Positions 63,067 to 64,000 of a stretch of DNA of 64,000 nucleotides are shown piece by piece. Within the stretch, counting starts at the first letter, position 1; each line of letters begins with the position of its first letter. The DNA is from Myxococcales bacterium (GTDB lineage: Bacteria; Myxococcota_A; Polyangia; Haliangiales; Haliangiaceae). The notes below the pieces were generated by a model, which worked only from the letters and a program-made list of their open reading frames with translations, searched no databases and had not been told where the DNA came from. The position numbers were made by a program, and so were the translations under genes. The stretch spans positions 310,001 through 374,000 of the forward strand of contig JADJGV010000006.1 of the NCBI GenBank assembly GCA_016707895.1. Direction: 5' to 3'.

Positions 63067-64000
<934 letters not shown>

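Overview
This window comes from a very GC-rich chromosome with a strong third-position G/C bias. It is most likely a myxobacterium (phylum Myxococcota), possibly Haliangium/Kofleriaceae-like. The main evidence is two MYXO-CTERM-type surface-sorting tails (Cys motif, hydrophobic helix, Arg cluster), many Cys-anchored lipoproteins, a MopE-type metal-binding motif, a eukaryotic-type Ser/Thr kinase, FHA and TonB-tail-like proteins. I see no rRNA, tRNA, CRISPR array, insertion sequence or phage genes. Genes are tightly packed and no gap exceeds about 210 bases. The long opposite-strand and Arg/Ala/Gly-rich reading frames are shadows of the GC bias.

Layout. 1-6.6 kb: a surface protein cut by the window edge, an FHA membrane protein, and a secreted phosphoesterase/beta-propeller. 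6.6-34.9 kb: an envelope-glycan island with seven polytopic glycosyltransferase-like (GT-C) proteins, two alkaline-phosphatase-superfamily membrane enzymes with Thr instead of Cys/Ser at the catalytic position, a PHP-domain lipoprotein, a zincin lipoprotein, a radical SAM enzyme, a YkgJ-type Cys-cluster protein and small secreted proteins. 35-40.3 kb: a divergent pair (uncharacterised membrane protein; giant M48-like metalloprotease) around a long hairpin. 40.4-48.7 kb: an eight-gene co-directional cluster joining PspA, an OmpA-anchored nitrate/taurine-type ABC importer, a membrane coiled-coil protein, a Ycf46-like AAA+ ATPase and two small proteins. 48.6-53.2 kb: an HNH endonuclease gene carrying palindromic repeats, two tandem ExbD-like genes and a cardiolipin-synthase-like enzyme. 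53.3-58.1 kb: a kinase-TM-PstS-OmpA fusion beside an AsmA-like/GT51 peptidoglycan polymerase. 58.1-60 kb: an ECF sigma factor operon. 60-64 kb: a DUF4175 membrane protein and a gluzincin peptidase cut by the right edge.

How they fit. Nearly everything acts on the envelope: glycan lipid transfer, peptidoglycan synthesis, phospholipid synthesis, membrane-stress response (PspA) and sensing. Two separate genes tether a solute-binding domain to an OmpA-type peptidoglycan-binding domain. The PspA/ABC/AAA+ cluster is the best candidate for an undescribed system. It has a good sigma-70-like promoter, overlapping reading frames, a hairpin abutting one ribosome binding site, and a 12-C homopolymer right after the AAA+ start codon that could phase-switch the ATPase.

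Many genes have a TANNNT-like -10 box ending exactly 6 nt before the start codon, which suggests frequent leaderless transcripts. This pattern helped choose several starts and exposes one probable frameshift (17.7 kb). All functional calls come from reading motifs; no database search was run.
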